From NCBI RefSeq assembly GCF_900100165.1, contig NZ_FNEO01000009.1, forward strand, positions 48,885 through 112,884: a stretch of DNA of 64,000 nucleotides, given 5' to 3'. The notes beneath the pieces are model-generated. The model was not told where the DNA came from. It saw nothing but the letters and a program-made list of their open reading frames with translations, and did not search any database. Below are positions 17,586 through 26,537 of the stretch, piece after piece (position 1 is the stretch's first letter; each line of letters opens with the position of its first letter). The position numbers and the translations under genes were made by a program. Source of the stretch: Flavobacterium glycines. Lineage in GTDB: Bacteria; Bacteroidota; Bacteroidia; Flavobacteriales; Flavobacteriaceae.

Positions 17586-20072
17586 ATGCGACAAACATTA
17601 AGATTCTTTTTAAGCCTATGCTTACTTTTTAGCAGCTTGATTAATTTTGCCAAAACAATAGATCCTGTTAAGGAAAAGTTGAAAATTTCAGGTACTGTAG
17701 TTGAAAAAGCTACTAAACAACCTCTTGAATATGCAACAGTAACCATTACAGATACCAAGAATCCTAAAATGATAACCGGAGGTATTACAAATGCTAAAGG
17801 TGGATTTTCAATTGAAGTTGTCCCCGGAATTTACAATATTAAAATCGAATTTATCTCTTTTAAAGCTATAGAATTCAATCAGCGTAGTCTTGAAAAAAAC
17901 ACCGATTTAGGGATTATTGCGCTTTCTGAAGATGCCGCGCAATTGAATGAAGTAGTTGTACGTGCCGAAAAATCGACTGTCGAAATTAAATTAGACAAAA
18001 AAGTGTACAATGTAGGTCAGGACATGATTGTAAAAGGAGGAACAGTAAGTGATGTACTGGAAAATGTTCCTTCGGTTACAGTGGATGTGGAAGGAAACGT
18101 AAGTTTACGCGGAAACGAAAATGTGCGTATTTTTATCGACGGTCGTCCTTCGAATTCATTGAATATGGCTGATGCTTTGCGCCAAATTCCTGCTGATGCG
18201 ATTGACAAAGTAGAAGTAATCACCAATCCATCTGCGCGTTATGATGCCGAAGGAGGAGCTGGAATTTTAAACATCGTTTTGAAAAAAGGAAGAAATCAGG
18301 GCTTTAATGGAAGTTTCATTGCTTCTACAGGAATTCCTGAAACTTATGGTTTAAGTGCTAACTTAAATTACAAAACAGAAAAATTAAACTTTTTTACCTC
18401 TACAGGATACGATTACAGAACTAGTGAGGGACGTGGTTTAACTCATTCTACATTATTAGACAGTAGTAATGGTACTATTACCGGATATACTAATGAAGAT
18501 AAAGATACCGAGCGTATCAGAAAAGGAATCTCTACAAAAACAGGATTAGAATGGACTATAGCTCCTAACACTTTTTGGACTAACTCTATCAGCTATCGTG
18601 ATAACAGAGGTTCAAATAATGATTTGGTAAACTACAATTCATTTGATGCCAACAAGAATTTCACTTCCACTCGTTACCGTTTGAGCGAAGGAGATGATAA
18701 TGGAAAAGATTTGGAATTTGCTTCTAATTTCTTAAAAAACTTCAACGACAAAGGTCATAAGTTAACTATGGATTTCTCTTATGCTACCAATAAAGACAAC
18801 GAAAATTCTCTTATTACTGATGAAACCATAGGAAGCGGAAACCCTGCTACATACAACACTACTTTTAACAATCAAAACCAAAATCAATTTCAAATCCAAA
18901 CTGATTATGTATTGCCTTTTGAAAATGGTAGTCAATTTGAGGCTGGTTACAAAGGAAACTTTAACAATCTGGATAACCAATATAATGTTACTACTGACAA
19001 CAGTGGAAATCCAATTAATGGATACCTTTCAAATACTTTAGAATACAATGAACGCATCAATGCTTTGTACACTCAATATGGTTTTAAATTAAACAAATTC
19101 TCTTATTTATTTGGTTTACGTTGGGAAGACACTAAAATTGATGTGAACTTATTAGACACTAATGATTTCAACACTAAAAAATACAACAACTTCTTTCCTA
19201 GCGCCTTTATCAACTATGAAATATCAGATGAAAGCAGTCTTTCTTTAAGTTACAGCAAACGTTTATCAAGACCAAGAGGGCGTTTCTTAAATCCTGCGAC
19301 TAACTATTCAAGTAACATCAACTTGTTTAGAGGTAATCCTGATTTAAATCCTTCTTTCACTGATAAATTTGATTTAGGATACTTGAAAAAATGGGAAAAA
19401 GTAACTTTTAGTACTTCGATGTTTTTTGAAAACACCAGAGATGTATTCTCTTTTGTTCGAATGGAAACCGGAGAATATGTTGGAAACAATCCTGTAATTT
19501 TAAGTTCTCCAATCAATTTAGCTAAAGAACAACAATTTGGTTTTGAATTTACCTTAAACTATACTCCATTTAAAAAATGGAAAATCAACAGTAGTTTTAA
19601 CCTTGCAAACGTTAAAACAACTGGAGAATATAGCTATACTAACACCAAAGATGAGTTGATTGTCCAAAACTTAAACAACGAGACTTTCTCATGGTTTTCA
19701 AGGCTAAACTCTCGTTTAACATTACCAGGAAAAATCGACTGGCAGTTAACCGGAATGTATTTTGGACCACGAAAAACTGCTCAGGGAAAAAGTTTAGGAA
19801 ATTATGTAGTTAATACAGCCTTTAGCAAAGACATCCTGAAAGATAAGGCTACAATTGCATTCAATGTAAGTGATCTTTTCAATTCAAGAAGAATGAAATC
19901 GGAAACTAATTTACCAAGTGTTATGTCATACAGTGAATTTCAGTTCAGAAGAAGACAATTTAATTTGTCATTCACTTACCGTCTGAATATGAAGAAAACA
20001 GACAAGGACAAAAACATGCAGAAAAACAACGGAGATGGCGGCGGTGAAGGCGGTGGAGATTTCCCTGGATAA
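17586..20072 (+). CDS. TonB-dependent-receptor-like outer membrane beta-barrel protein
   Basis: 828 residues. Signal peptide at about 1-22 (LRFFLSLCLLFSSLINFA). Residues about 35-110 are a carboxypeptidase-regulatory-like beta-sandwich (ISGTVVEKATKQPLEYATVTI). A plug domain follows (VSDVLENVPSVTVDVEGNVSLRG, RIFIDGRPS, NPSARYDAEGGAGILNIVLKKG). The rest, about 230-800, is an outer-membrane beta barrel. The C-terminus is unusual: after the last strand comes a charged stretch and the glycine-rich GDGGGEGGGDFPG. This belongs to the SusC-unlinked barrel family common in Bacteroidota. No SusD partner follows, so the substrate is unknown. Confidence 0.9.
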   Translation: MRQTLRFFLSLCLLFSSLINFAKTIDPVKEKLKISGTVVEKATKQPLEYATVTITDTKNPKMITGGITNAKGGFSIEVVPGIYNIKIEFISFKAIEFNQRSLEKNTDLGIIALSEDAAQLNEVVVRAEKSTVEIKLDKKVYNVGQDMIVKGGTVSDVLENVPSVTVDVEGNVSLRGNENVRIFIDGRPSNSLNMADALRQIPADAIDKVEVITNPSARYDAEGGAGILNIVLKKGRNQGFNGSFIASTGIPETYGLSANLNYKTEKLNFFTSTGYDYRTSEGRGLTHSTLLDSSNGTITGYTNEDKDTERIRKGISTKTGLEWTIAPNTFWTNSISYRDNRGSNNDLVNYNSFDANKNFTSTRYRLSEGDDNGKDLEFASNFLKNFNDKGHKLTMDFSYATNKDNENSLITDETIGSGNPATYNTTFNNQNQNQFQIQTDYVLPFENGSQFEAGYKGNFNNLDNQYNVTTDNSGNPINGYLSNTLEYNERINALYTQYGFKLNKFSYLFGLRWEDTKIDVNLLDTNDFNTKKYNNFFPSAFINYEISDESSLSLSYSKRLSRPRGRFLNPATNYSSNINLFRGNPDLNPSFTDKFDLGYLKKWEKVTFSTSMFFENTRDVFSFVRMETGEYVGNNPVILSSPINLAKEQQFGFEFTLNYTPFKKWKINSSFNLANVKTTGEYSYTNTKDELIVQNLNNETFSWFSRLNSRLTLPGKIDWQLTGMYFGPRKTAQGKSLGNYVVNTAFSKDILKDKATIAFNVSDLFNSRRMKSETNLPSVMSYSEFQFRRRQFNLSFTYRLNMKKTDKDKNMQKNNGDGGGEGGGDFPG

Positions 20073-20096
20073 TATGTAATAACTTCCAAAATTTTA

Positions 20097-20139
20097 AAAT
20101 CCAAATTCCAAATACAACAGTTGGAATTTGGATTTTTTT
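20097..20139 (+). terminator. Terminator after the outer membrane barrel gene
   Basis: A 15-bp perfect stem (20097-20111 with 20121-20135), a 9-nt loop and a T run. It lies 25 nt after the stop. Confidence 0.85.
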
Positions 20140-20164
20140 ATTGGAATTTAATTTTTTTAGCATA

Positions 20165-20196
20165 AAAAAAGGATTCGTTTTCACGAATCCTTTTTT
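20165..20196 (-). terminator. Bidirectional terminator between converging genes
   Basis: A 14-bp stem (20165-20178 with 20183-20196), a 4-nt loop and T runs on both strands. It closes the small minus-strand membrane gene and backs up the preceding terminator. Confidence 0.8.
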
Positions 20197-20213
20197 ATTA
20201 AGAAGCTCTATAA

Positions 20214-20378
20214 TTATTGAGCTTCTTGTTTTTTTGCTCTCTTTTCTTTGAATCTCTCCCAAGTTGCACCTCCTACCCAATAAGATACGAAGCTAACCAA
20301 GAAAAACATTAACCAAAACCCCATAGTAAGGATGGTTAAAAAAAGTAAGAAGCCTAAATACTGTGAAAATTCAAACAT
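20214..20378 (-). CDS. Small single-pass membrane protein
   Basis: 54 residues from the ATG at 20378 (MFEFSQYLGFLLFLTIL...). One hydrophobic segment covers about residues 8-36, and the tail is strongly charged (RFKEKRAKKQEAQ). A longer in-frame start at 20447 exists, but a perfect promoter -7 element lies inside that extension, so the short form is preferred. Function unknown. It has its own promoter and terminator, which supports it being real. Confidence 0.7.
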   Translation of the reverse strand: MFEFSQYLGFLLFLTILTMGFWLMFFLVSFVSYWVGGATWERFKEKRAKKQEAQ

Positions 20379-20404
20379 GTTTTCCGGAATTTTGAATGTA
20401 GCCA

Positions 20405-20435
20405 CAAATGTAACAGTTAATTTTTTTCTTAGCAA
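20405..20435 (-). promoter_or_regulatory. Promoter of the small membrane protein gene
   Basis: On the minus strand TTG (20433-20435), a 20-nt spacer and a perfect TACATTTG (20405-20412). It decides the start codon of the downstream gene, which lies 26 nt beyond the -7 element. Confidence 0.65.
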
Positions 20436-20556
20436 TAAAAAAGACACTCAATTTTTATAAAAATACATTTATGCGTACATTTAAACAGCTTTTTGTTAAT
20501 TAAAAAAGTTTCACATCTATTTTCTAAGAAAAACAGAACTCAAACCAAAGACGATT

Positions 20557-21942
20557 ATGAACTATCGAATAGAAAAAGACACTATGGGCGAAGTGCAGGT
20601 CCCTGCCAATAAATACTGGGGCGCACAAACCGAACGTTCCAGAAACAATTTCAAAATAGGACCATCGGCTTCTATGCCCATGGAAATCATCTACGGCTTT
20701 GCTTATCTTAAAAAAGCAGCTGCATACGCTAATTGTGATTTAAGTGTTTTATCCGTAGAAAAACGCGATGCCATAGCTGTTGTTTGCGATGAAATCCTTG
20801 CCGGAAAATTGGACGACCAATTTCCGTTAGTAATCTGGCAAACGGGTTCAGGAACGCAAAGCAATATGAACTTAAATGAAGTTATTGCTAACAGAGCACA
20901 AGTCCTAAAAGGATTTAAAATTGGCGAAGGCGAGCAATTTATCAAAGCCAATGATGATGTCAATAAATCGCAATCGTCTAATGACACCTTCCCTACTGCA
21001 ATGCATGTTGCCGCTTACAAAGCTATTATTGAAATCAGCATTCCCGGAGTAGAAAAACTAAAAAATACACTTGACGCCAAAGCTTCCGAATTCAAAAACG
21101 TAGTTAAAATTGGTCGTACCCATTTGATGGATGCAACTCCGCTGACTTTAGGACAGGAACTTTCAGGCTATGCATCCCAACTCAATCATAGAATAAAAGC
21201 ACTTAAAAACACCTTGCCCCATTTATCCGAGATTGCTCTGGGCGGAACCGCCGTTGGTACAGGTTTAAACACTCCTAAAGGTTATGATATAAAAGTAGCT
21301 CAATACATTGCTCAGTTTACAGGACTCCCGTTTGTTACAGCCCAAAATAAATTTGAAGCCTTAGCCGCTCACGACGCCATTGTAGAATCCCATGGTGCTT
21401 TGAAACAATTGGCTGTTTCCTTGAATAAAATTGCCAATGATATCCGAATGCTGGCTTCGGGACCACGCTCGGGAATTGGAGAAATCCTGATTCCGGAAAA
21501 CGAACCCGGTTCATCAATCATGCCCGGAAAAGTAAATCCTACTCAATGTGAAGCCCTGACTATGGTTTGCGCCCAAATTATGGGGAATGACGTAACCATA
21601 AGTGTTGGCGGCATGCAGGGACATTATGAATTGAATGTCTTCAAACCTGTAATGGCTGCTAACTTCCTGCAATCAGCCCGATTACTTGGTGATGCCTGCG
21701 TTTCGTTTGACGAACATTGTGCTCAGGGAATTGAACCAAATTACAAACGCATCAAAGAACTGGTTGACAATTCATTAATGTTAGTTACGGCTCTAAACAC
21801 TAAAATAGGTTATTACAAAGCCGCCGAAATTGCACAAACTGCTCATAAAAACGGAACTACTCTTAAAGAAGAAGCTGTTCGTTTGGGTTATGTAAGTCCT
21901 GAAGATTTTGATGCCTGGGTAAAACCGGAAAACATGGTTTGA
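20557..21942 (+). CDS. fumC: Fumarate hydratase class II
   Basis: 461 residues, full length. The superfamily signature GSSIMPGKVNPTQCEA is intact; WQTGSGTQSNMNLNEVIANRA and GRTHLMDATPLTLGQE are the other two conserved blocks. A homotetrameric cytoplasmic enzyme of the TCA cycle interconverting fumarate and malate. It appears to be a single-gene unit; two TACATTTA near-matches to the -7 motif lie about 70-90 nt upstream. The gap after it contains a long inverted repeat that can also act as terminator. Confidence 0.97.
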   Translation: MNYRIEKDTMGEVQVPANKYWGAQTERSRNNFKIGPSASMPMEIIYGFAYLKKAAAYANCDLSVLSVEKRDAIAVVCDEILAGKLDDQFPLVIWQTGSGTQSNMNLNEVIANRAQVLKGFKIGEGEQFIKANDDVNKSQSSNDTFPTAMHVAAYKAIIEISIPGVEKLKNTLDAKASEFKNVVKIGRTHLMDATPLTLGQELSGYASQLNHRIKALKNTLPHLSEIALGGTAVGTGLNTPKGYDIKVAQYIAQFTGLPFVTAQNKFEALAAHDAIVESHGALKQLAVSLNKIANDIRMLASGPRSGIGEILIPENEPGSSIMPGKVNPTQCEALTMVCAQIMGNDVTISVGGMQGHYELNVFKPVMAANFLQSARLLGDACVSFDEHCAQGIEPNYKRIKELVDNSLMLVTALNTKIGYYKAAEIAQTAHKNGTTLKEEAVRLGYVSPEDFDAWVKPENMV

Positions 21943-21948
21943 TTTTTT

Positions 21949-22077
21949 TAACCGCAAAGTTCGCAAGGCTCTTTCTTCTCATTGTTTTGAAAAACGCAAA
22001 GTCCACAAAGCTTTGTGAACTTTGCGTTTTTTTTTAAACCTTACAAATAAAAATCTTAGCGGACTTTGCGGTTAAAA
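21949..22077. repeat. Nested inverted repeat (CCGCAAAGTTCGC family) with terminator-like core
   Basis: The outer arms TTAACCGCAAAGTTCGCAAG (from 21949) and CTTAGCGGACTTTGCGGTTAA (from 22055) are near-complementary. Inside is a 20-bp hairpin (21991-22010 with 22011-22030) followed by a run of T. The right arm matches 22 of 23 positions at 12,163-12,185. The inner hairpin may terminate fumC; the whole is a dispersed repeat. Confidence 0.7.
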
Positions 22078-22093
22078 CTTTTATAAGTTAAAA

Positions 22094-23290
22094 TTAATCA
22101 ACGTAGTCTTGCAAATAACTAAATCGCGGAGTCAATTTACCATTTTCAGTTATTTTTGCTCTGGCTAAAATACCATCTTGATCACCATTAAAAAAGGCAG
22201 GCATTACCTTTTCGATAAACATTTCTCCAAAACCTTCACTGGAATCCTTCGGCAATTCACAAGGTAAATTATCAACCGCCATCACCACAATCGCTGCCGG
22301 ATGAAACATATCGACTTCTTTATTTTCTATTGGCAAATAACCATAAAAAGGCTCTTCAATTGTTGAAGAACGCAATGTAGAGGCAATTGGCCCATTGATA
22401 TCACATGAAATATCGGCAACTACTTTTATTTTACAATCTATGGATTGTAACATCTCTTGGGTTAAAATTTGTGGCGCTTCATTGGCATAAAAATGTCCTG
22501 TGATTACAATATCCGAAACCTTGGTAAAACGCTCAAAATTGCTTTCGTAATCCTGAGGATTTTTGAAAAAATCGGTTATTTCTAAAACCGTTCCGTCTTT
22601 TCTTTTATTGTATTCCAAAGCATCAATTTGGGTATAAACCGGCTGTGTATAGTTCTTAGTCAAATAATTCTCTACTGTTACCGATTTCACTTTGATTGCA
22701 TCCAAAATTTCTTTGACTCCTCCTCCTACTTTTCCGGTACCGGTAACCACAAATTTTATAGGCGGTAAAATGATTCTTTTTAAATAACGAATCAAATCTT
22801 CTTTTCCTGAAAGTGTTTCTGCCTTAGGCAATTTGAACAATTCAAATTTTATTCCGAAAGCCCGAATACTATTGTAAGCTCCCACCATTCCTGCATAACG
22901 TCCAAAACCAATTAATCTGTTATTATGATTATCTACAAGGGTTTCATGGTCATAAAAATCAATATTTTTTGCCAATAAACCCTGCAATAAAGCCCTGTTA
23001 TGCGGTTGTTTTTTTATAGTATGCGAAAAAAAGAAATAAGACTTATTCGGAATTAAATTTTCAACCGGAACTTCTTTTACACCAATTAAAACATCGCAAT
23101 CACTAACATCATTAGTAACAACTATACCTGCATTTTCATATTCTAAATCACTGAATACTCTTATTGGTGAACTTTCCACCACAACATTTAATTGTGGGTA
23201 CAACGATTGCAATTTTACTAATTCATTAGGAGAAAAAACCACTCGTCTGTCAACAGGGATTTTCCTTTCTTGTATTATTCCAAATTTCAT
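22094..23290 (-). CDS. Saccharopine dehydrogenase-like / alanine dehydrogenase N-domain protein
   Basis: 398 residues. The N-terminal part (FGIIQERKIPVDRRVVFSPNEL) is the AlaDH/PNT domain that in lysine-forming saccharopine dehydrogenases binds the amino acid. A Rossmann dinucleotide motif is seen in FVVTGTGKVGGGVKEIL at about 180-196. The C-terminal part has VVADISCDINGPIASTLRSST and FHPAAIVVMAVDNLPCELP, typical of the LYS1-like group. Likely an NAD-dependent oxidoreductase of amino-acid metabolism. Saccharopine itself as substrate is not certain in bacteria. Confidence 0.72.
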   Translation of the reverse strand: MKFGIIQERKIPVDRRVVFSPNELVKLQSLYPQLNVVVESSPIRVFSDLEYENAGIVVTNDVSDCDVLIGVKEVPVENLIPNKSYFFFSHTIKKQPHNRALLQGLLAKNIDFYDHETLVDNHNNRLIGFGRYAGMVGAYNSIRAFGIKFELFKLPKAETLSGKEDLIRYLKRIILPPIKFVVTGTGKVGGGVKEILDAIKVKSVTVENYLTKNYTQPVYTQIDALEYNKRKDGTVLEITDFFKNPQDYESNFERFTKVSDIVITGHFYANEAPQILTQEMLQSIDCKIKVVADISCDINGPIASTLRSSTIEEPFYGYLPIENKEVDMFHPAAIVVMAVDNLPCELPKDSSEGFGEMFIEKVMPAFFNGDQDGILARAKITENGKLTPRFSYLQDYVD

Positions 23291-23470
23291 ATTTTTTATT
23301 CCTTATTAATCACAAACGGCTAGCTTGTTTTTTTATTTAAAAAAATCTATTTTGTTCGATAAAACCCATTAAATACTGAAAGACAAAAACATAGAATCAA
23401 TCCGATTAAAAACTATCAAAAAAATCTGTTAAGGTTGAAAAAAAACGCCTTTCAAAAGTATTTGATTCTA

Positions 23471-23478
23471 TATATTTG
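23471..23478 (+). promoter_or_regulatory. -7 element before the serine hydrolase gene
   Basis: A perfect TATATTTG lies 20 nt before the ATG at 23499. No TTG at the expected distance upstream was found, so only half of the promoter is supported. Confidence 0.45.
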
Positions 23479-23498
23479 CCAATATAGTACCCGAAAAA

Positions 23499-24710
23499 AT
23501 GAATTTTATAAAAAAGACAAATATACTACAATTACTCCTGCCTATTTTAGTTTTATCTTCATGTGATTTAAAGAATAAAACAGGAATGTTTACGGAAAAT
23601 CAAAAGCCCAAAGACACCATGCCTCATATGGAGCCTCCTGCGAAAAAACTTCCTAAATTATCTGCTCAGTATATAAATGCTAAAAAAAATGCTATAGAAC
23701 ATTTTTATAATAAAAACTGGTCCAACAATAGCATGAATGGTAGTTTTCTTGTAGCTCAAAATGGCCAAATTATCTTTGAAAAATACGAAGGTATGGCTAA
23801 TTTCAGAGATGAAAGACCTATTACAGCTACTACTCCACTTCATTTAGCCTCAGTAAGCAAAGTATTAACAGCAGCAGCGGTTTTAAAATTAATTGATGCT
23901 AAAAAAATTGGTTTAGACCAAAAAGTAAACAGTATTATTCGAAATTTTCCTTTTCCTGAAGTAACCGTAAAAATGCTTTTAAATCATCGCAGTGGTATGC
24001 GCAATTACGCCTATTTCACCGATAAAAAAGACGGTGTCTGGGACAGACACAATATACTTACTAATAAAGATATTGTTAACTTAATGGCAACGAAAGATGT
24101 TGGCTTAGAAGCAAGAACCAATACCCGTTTTGCCTATTGCAATACTAATTATGCCGTTTTGGCACTTATCATAGAAAAAGCAACCGGACTTAGTTATGAA
24201 AAAGCTATGGCTCGTATGATTTTTAAACCTTTGAAAATGAATCACACCTTTGTTTTTAATTACGACAGAGACAAAGATTCTATAGTTCCTTCTTATAAAG
24301 GAAACAAGGTTGAGATAGGTAAAGATTATCTGGATAAAATTTATGGAGATAAAAATATCTATTCAACACCCAGAGATTTACTTAAATTTGATTTGGCCCG
24401 AAACTCTCCGGAATTCTTAAGTCCGAAATTATTAAAACTGGTATATACTCCTTTTAGTAACGAACGCAAAGGCGAAAGGAATTACGGATTGGGAATTAGA
24501 ATGATTAACTGGGAAACCGGACAAAATTTCTATTTTCATAACGGTTGGTGGCACGGAAATACCTCTTCTTATGTCACATTATTAAAAGAACATGTCACTA
24601 TTATTGCCTTATCTAATAAATACACTACTAAAACCTATCAAGTAAAAAAAATAGCTCCTTTATTTGGTGATTATCCGTTTAAATTAGGAAAAGAGGAAAA
24701 AGAGGAATAA
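23499..24710 (+). CDS. Serine hydrolase lipoprotein, class C beta-lactamase fold
   Basis: 403 residues. Lipoprotein signal ending LVLSSC (Cys22). The catalytic Ser-x-x-Lys is in LASVSKVLT (Ser119-Lys122), and the Tyr-x-Asn motif is YCN in RFAYCNTNYAVL. HNGWWHG near the C-terminus stands where the HxG/KTG motif is expected. This family covers esterases, D-aminopeptidases and penicillin-binding-like proteins; antibiotic resistance should not be assumed. A single-gene unit directly before the tmRNA gene. Confidence 0.88.
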   Translation: MNFIKKTNILQLLLPILVLSSCDLKNKTGMFTENQKPKDTMPHMEPPAKKLPKLSAQYINAKKNAIEHFYNKNWSNNSMNGSFLVAQNGQIIFEKYEGMANFRDERPITATTPLHLASVSKVLTAAAVLKLIDAKKIGLDQKVNSIIRNFPFPEVTVKMLLNHRSGMRNYAYFTDKKDGVWDRHNILTNKDIVNLMATKDVGLEARTNTRFAYCNTNYAVLALIIEKATGLSYEKAMARMIFKPLKMNHTFVFNYDRDKDSIVPSYKGNKVEIGKDYLDKIYGDKNIYSTPRDLLKFDLARNSPEFLSPKLLKLVYTPFSNERKGERNYGLGIRMINWETGQNFYFHNGWWHGNTSSYVTLLKEHVTIIALSNKYTTKTYQVKKIAPLFGDYPFKLGKEEKEE

Positions 24711-24801
24711 TTTTTGCTTTACAGTAACTTCAGATAAGAATATTATAGTAGAAAATTGTATATTCGCGCACTCATTTTTTTGATTGAGCCAATATAAAAC
24801 T

Positions 24802-25196
24802 GGGGTCGACTGGTTTTGACAGCAAGTCGAATTGAACAGTAAGCACGTCGAGCATTGAGACCTTGCTCGTAAATATAAGATCTCAAACTTTTAAACGGCG
24901 AAAATACTTACGCTTTAGCTGCTTAATCCGAATTATAGTACGATTGCGCCACGTCCCTACAAGGTAGGGAGGCTGAATTCTCCTTGAAAGCCTTGGTTTA
25001 TGGCGGTCAGTTTAGGGGAACCGTAAAAATAGACCTAGATTATCATGAGCTTCGGGTGATTTTCGAAAATTAAGAAGATAAGTGTTAAGTGGCTGTTTCT
25101 GGCCTTGCTTAACATCGAAAATTCAATCAGGAAATAAGCGTGTAGAAAGCTCTTTAGTTGCTTGTTTGGACCCGGGTTCGATTCCCGGCGACTCCA
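24802..25196 (+). ncRNA. ssrA: Transfer-messenger RNA (tmRNA)
   Basis: The 5' end GGGGTCG pairs with CGACTCC at the 3' end to form the acceptor stem, and CCCGGGTTCGATTCCCGG is the T arm. The terminal CCA is not encoded. The resume frame at 24897-24926 reads GENTYALAA followed by TAA, close to the tag of other Flavobacteriia. Hairpin-rich sequence for the pseudoknots follows. tmRNA rescues stalled ribosomes. A weak -7-like TATATTCG lies about 30 nt upstream. Its 3' end is a common integration site, and degenerate copies of it occur at 46,376 and 54,870. Confidence 0.97.
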
Positions 25197-25197
25197 C

Positions 25198-25233
25198 AAA
25201 GGCAGAAAACAATATAATTTTCTGCCTTTTTTT
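25198..25233 (+). terminator. tmRNA terminator
   Basis: A 12-bp stem (AAAGGCAGAAAA at 25198-25209 with 25218-25229), an 8-nt loop and a T run. A decayed version of this hairpin, with the same loop-flank order, occurs near 46,398-46,432. Confidence 0.85.
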
Positions 25234-25263
25234 ATGTTAAAATCTAATAAAATCAACACATAA

Positions 25264-25376
25264 CAAGAGTTCGATTCATAAAATTTATTTTATCACAAAA
25301 AACATAAGAAACTAACAATCAGTAATTTAAAAATATCCAGCTTTTGATAGTACTTTGGATTGTCGAACTCTCTTGT
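25264..25376. repeat. Inverted GTTCGA sites flanking the start of the accessory region
   Basis: ACAAGAGTTCGA (25263-25274) and TCGAACTCTCTTGT (25363-25376) form an inverted pair with a two-base insertion in one arm. GTTCGATT is also the T-loop sequence of the tmRNA. Similar pairs are found at the other two block boundaries (46,467/46,564 and 54,654). They may be old recombinase core or arm sites; this is inference. Confidence 0.45.
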
Positions 25377-25413
25377 AAAATAAAAAAATTAAAAGTAGTA
25401 CTCCTATTTTATA

Positions 25414-25882
25414 CTATTCATTGTTTAGGAATAGATTATTTAATATTGTATCAACTGTTTTAGCGCCATAAAAACGAATAATTTCATTTTTTCCCATCTC
25501 ATTACCACGTTCAAAAACTCTTTTGATAATGGCTTTTTTGTGTTTTTCCCAATCAATTGTAATTATTTTAGTGTCCCAAAACAATACTGGTCTTAACTGA
25601 GGTAAATCTGTACGGGATTTCTTTTGCTTTATTTTTTCTTGTTCAATATCATAATAAACCTGTAAAATTATAAAATAGCCTTCTTCCAATCCAAGAGCTT
25701 TTTCTATTTTTAAAGCTAAAGAAATATTCATTCGCCTCCTACCTTTAGTAATTGCTGTGAATGTGTGGATACTCTTGCAAAGAAAGTGCAAACGCTTCTT
25801 TACGTAAGTGTCGTTTCTCCAATTCCCATTCTAGTATAAGACCGGGATGTATCCCTTTCAATAATTGTAAGTTAGATTTCAT
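25414..25882 (-). pseudogene. HigA-like antitoxin gene broken by a one-base frameshift
   Basis: The N-terminal half begins at ATG 25882 and reads MKSNLQLLKGIHPGLILEWE...LSLQEYP before it falls out of frame. The C-terminal half continues in another frame as HTFTAITKGRRRMNISLALKIEKALGLEEG and then an acidic/basic tail down to 25414. Joined by restoring one base near 25,765 they give one Xre-family antitoxin of about 155 residues. The partner toxin gene is not visible. Either a decayed toxin-antitoxin remnant or a sequencing error in one base. The helix-turn-helix region itself spans the break. Confidence 0.7.
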
Positions 25883-25893
25883 ATTATAAAAAC

Positions 25894-25907
25894 AAACAAA
25901 TTTGTTT
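25894..25907. promoter_or_regulatory. Palindrome before the HigA-like gene
   Basis: AAACAAATTTGTTT is a perfect 14-nt palindrome 11 nt before the antitoxin start codon, a usual place for an autoregulatory operator. Given the AT-rich context it could be chance. Confidence 0.35.
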
Positions 25908-26117
25908 ACTCAATATTGTTAATTTGCATTTCCAATGTTAAAATTCAATAAATCAGGAAAACCAGTTAATCGATCAAAATATAAAAAAAACAACTATACT
26001 ATCGAAGATTTTAAATTATAAAAAATCATATTGAACTACTATGATAGTAAAAAAAGATCTTTACTCTCGTTTTTTGTATGTCCTAAAATCTTTATCAGAC
26101 ACATCATAAACTTGTAA

Positions 26118-26537
26118 TAAAAAAGATATTTGCAACGAAAAAGATATTTTGAAAAAATGCACACCTCAATTTTAAATTCACAGGCAATATATGCAGAGGA
26201 AAAAAAGCCATTTTTCAGATTGACTTTTTCAGACAAAAACATCACTATAGCTGTATTGGAAAATGTACAAGATTTTATGAAAAAGGGTGACACTTTAAAC
26301 CATTGCCTTTTTACCAATGAATATTTCAAGGAAAAAGATTCGCTGATTTTCTCACCCCGTATAGACAACATTCTTGTTGAAACTATTGAAGTTTCGCTTT
26401 CAAAAATGGTAATTCTACAATGTCGAGGACTAAAAAATGAAAACTCAAAACACCATAAAGTGATTTTAAATCTAATGAAAAATAATCTTTATCAAGTGCA
26501 AACACGTATGAAAAAACAAAAACAGGAAACTGTATAA
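26118..26537 (+). pseudogene. C-terminal fragment of a PcfJ-like mobile-element gene
   Basis: The frame opens only at 26118 and encodes about 135 residues matching the end of the PcfJ domain: FFRLTFSDKNITIAVLENV, MKKGDTLNHCLFTNEYF, SLIFSPRIDN, ETIEVSLSK and LQCRGLKNENSKHHKVI. PcfJ-like proteins are normally over 400 residues and occur on plasmids and integrative elements. No upstream part was recognised. It is the only trace here of a mobile-element gene and supports an inserted origin for this region. Recognition is from pattern memory, not a search. Confidence 0.65.

Noticed and set aside
22094..23290. Calling the AlaDH/PNT-domain protein an alanine dehydrogenase or transhydrogenase subunit
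   Set aside because: The C-terminal half and length fit the LYS1-like saccharopine dehydrogenase group better, and no transhydrogenase beta subunit is adjacent.
23499..24710. Reading the serine hydrolase as an antibiotic-resistance beta-lactamase
   Set aside because: The SxxK and YxN motifs are shared by esterases and peptidases, and the lipoprotein signal and lack of context do not point to resistance.
25035..25259. A 74-codon minus-strand reading frame over the tmRNA 3' half
   Set aside because: It lies inside the tmRNA and its terminator; the frame is a by-product of RNA structure.
26039..26371. A 110-codon minus-strand frame opposite the PcfJ fragment
   Set aside because: It is antisense to a segment with clear PcfJ similarity and has no similarity of its own.
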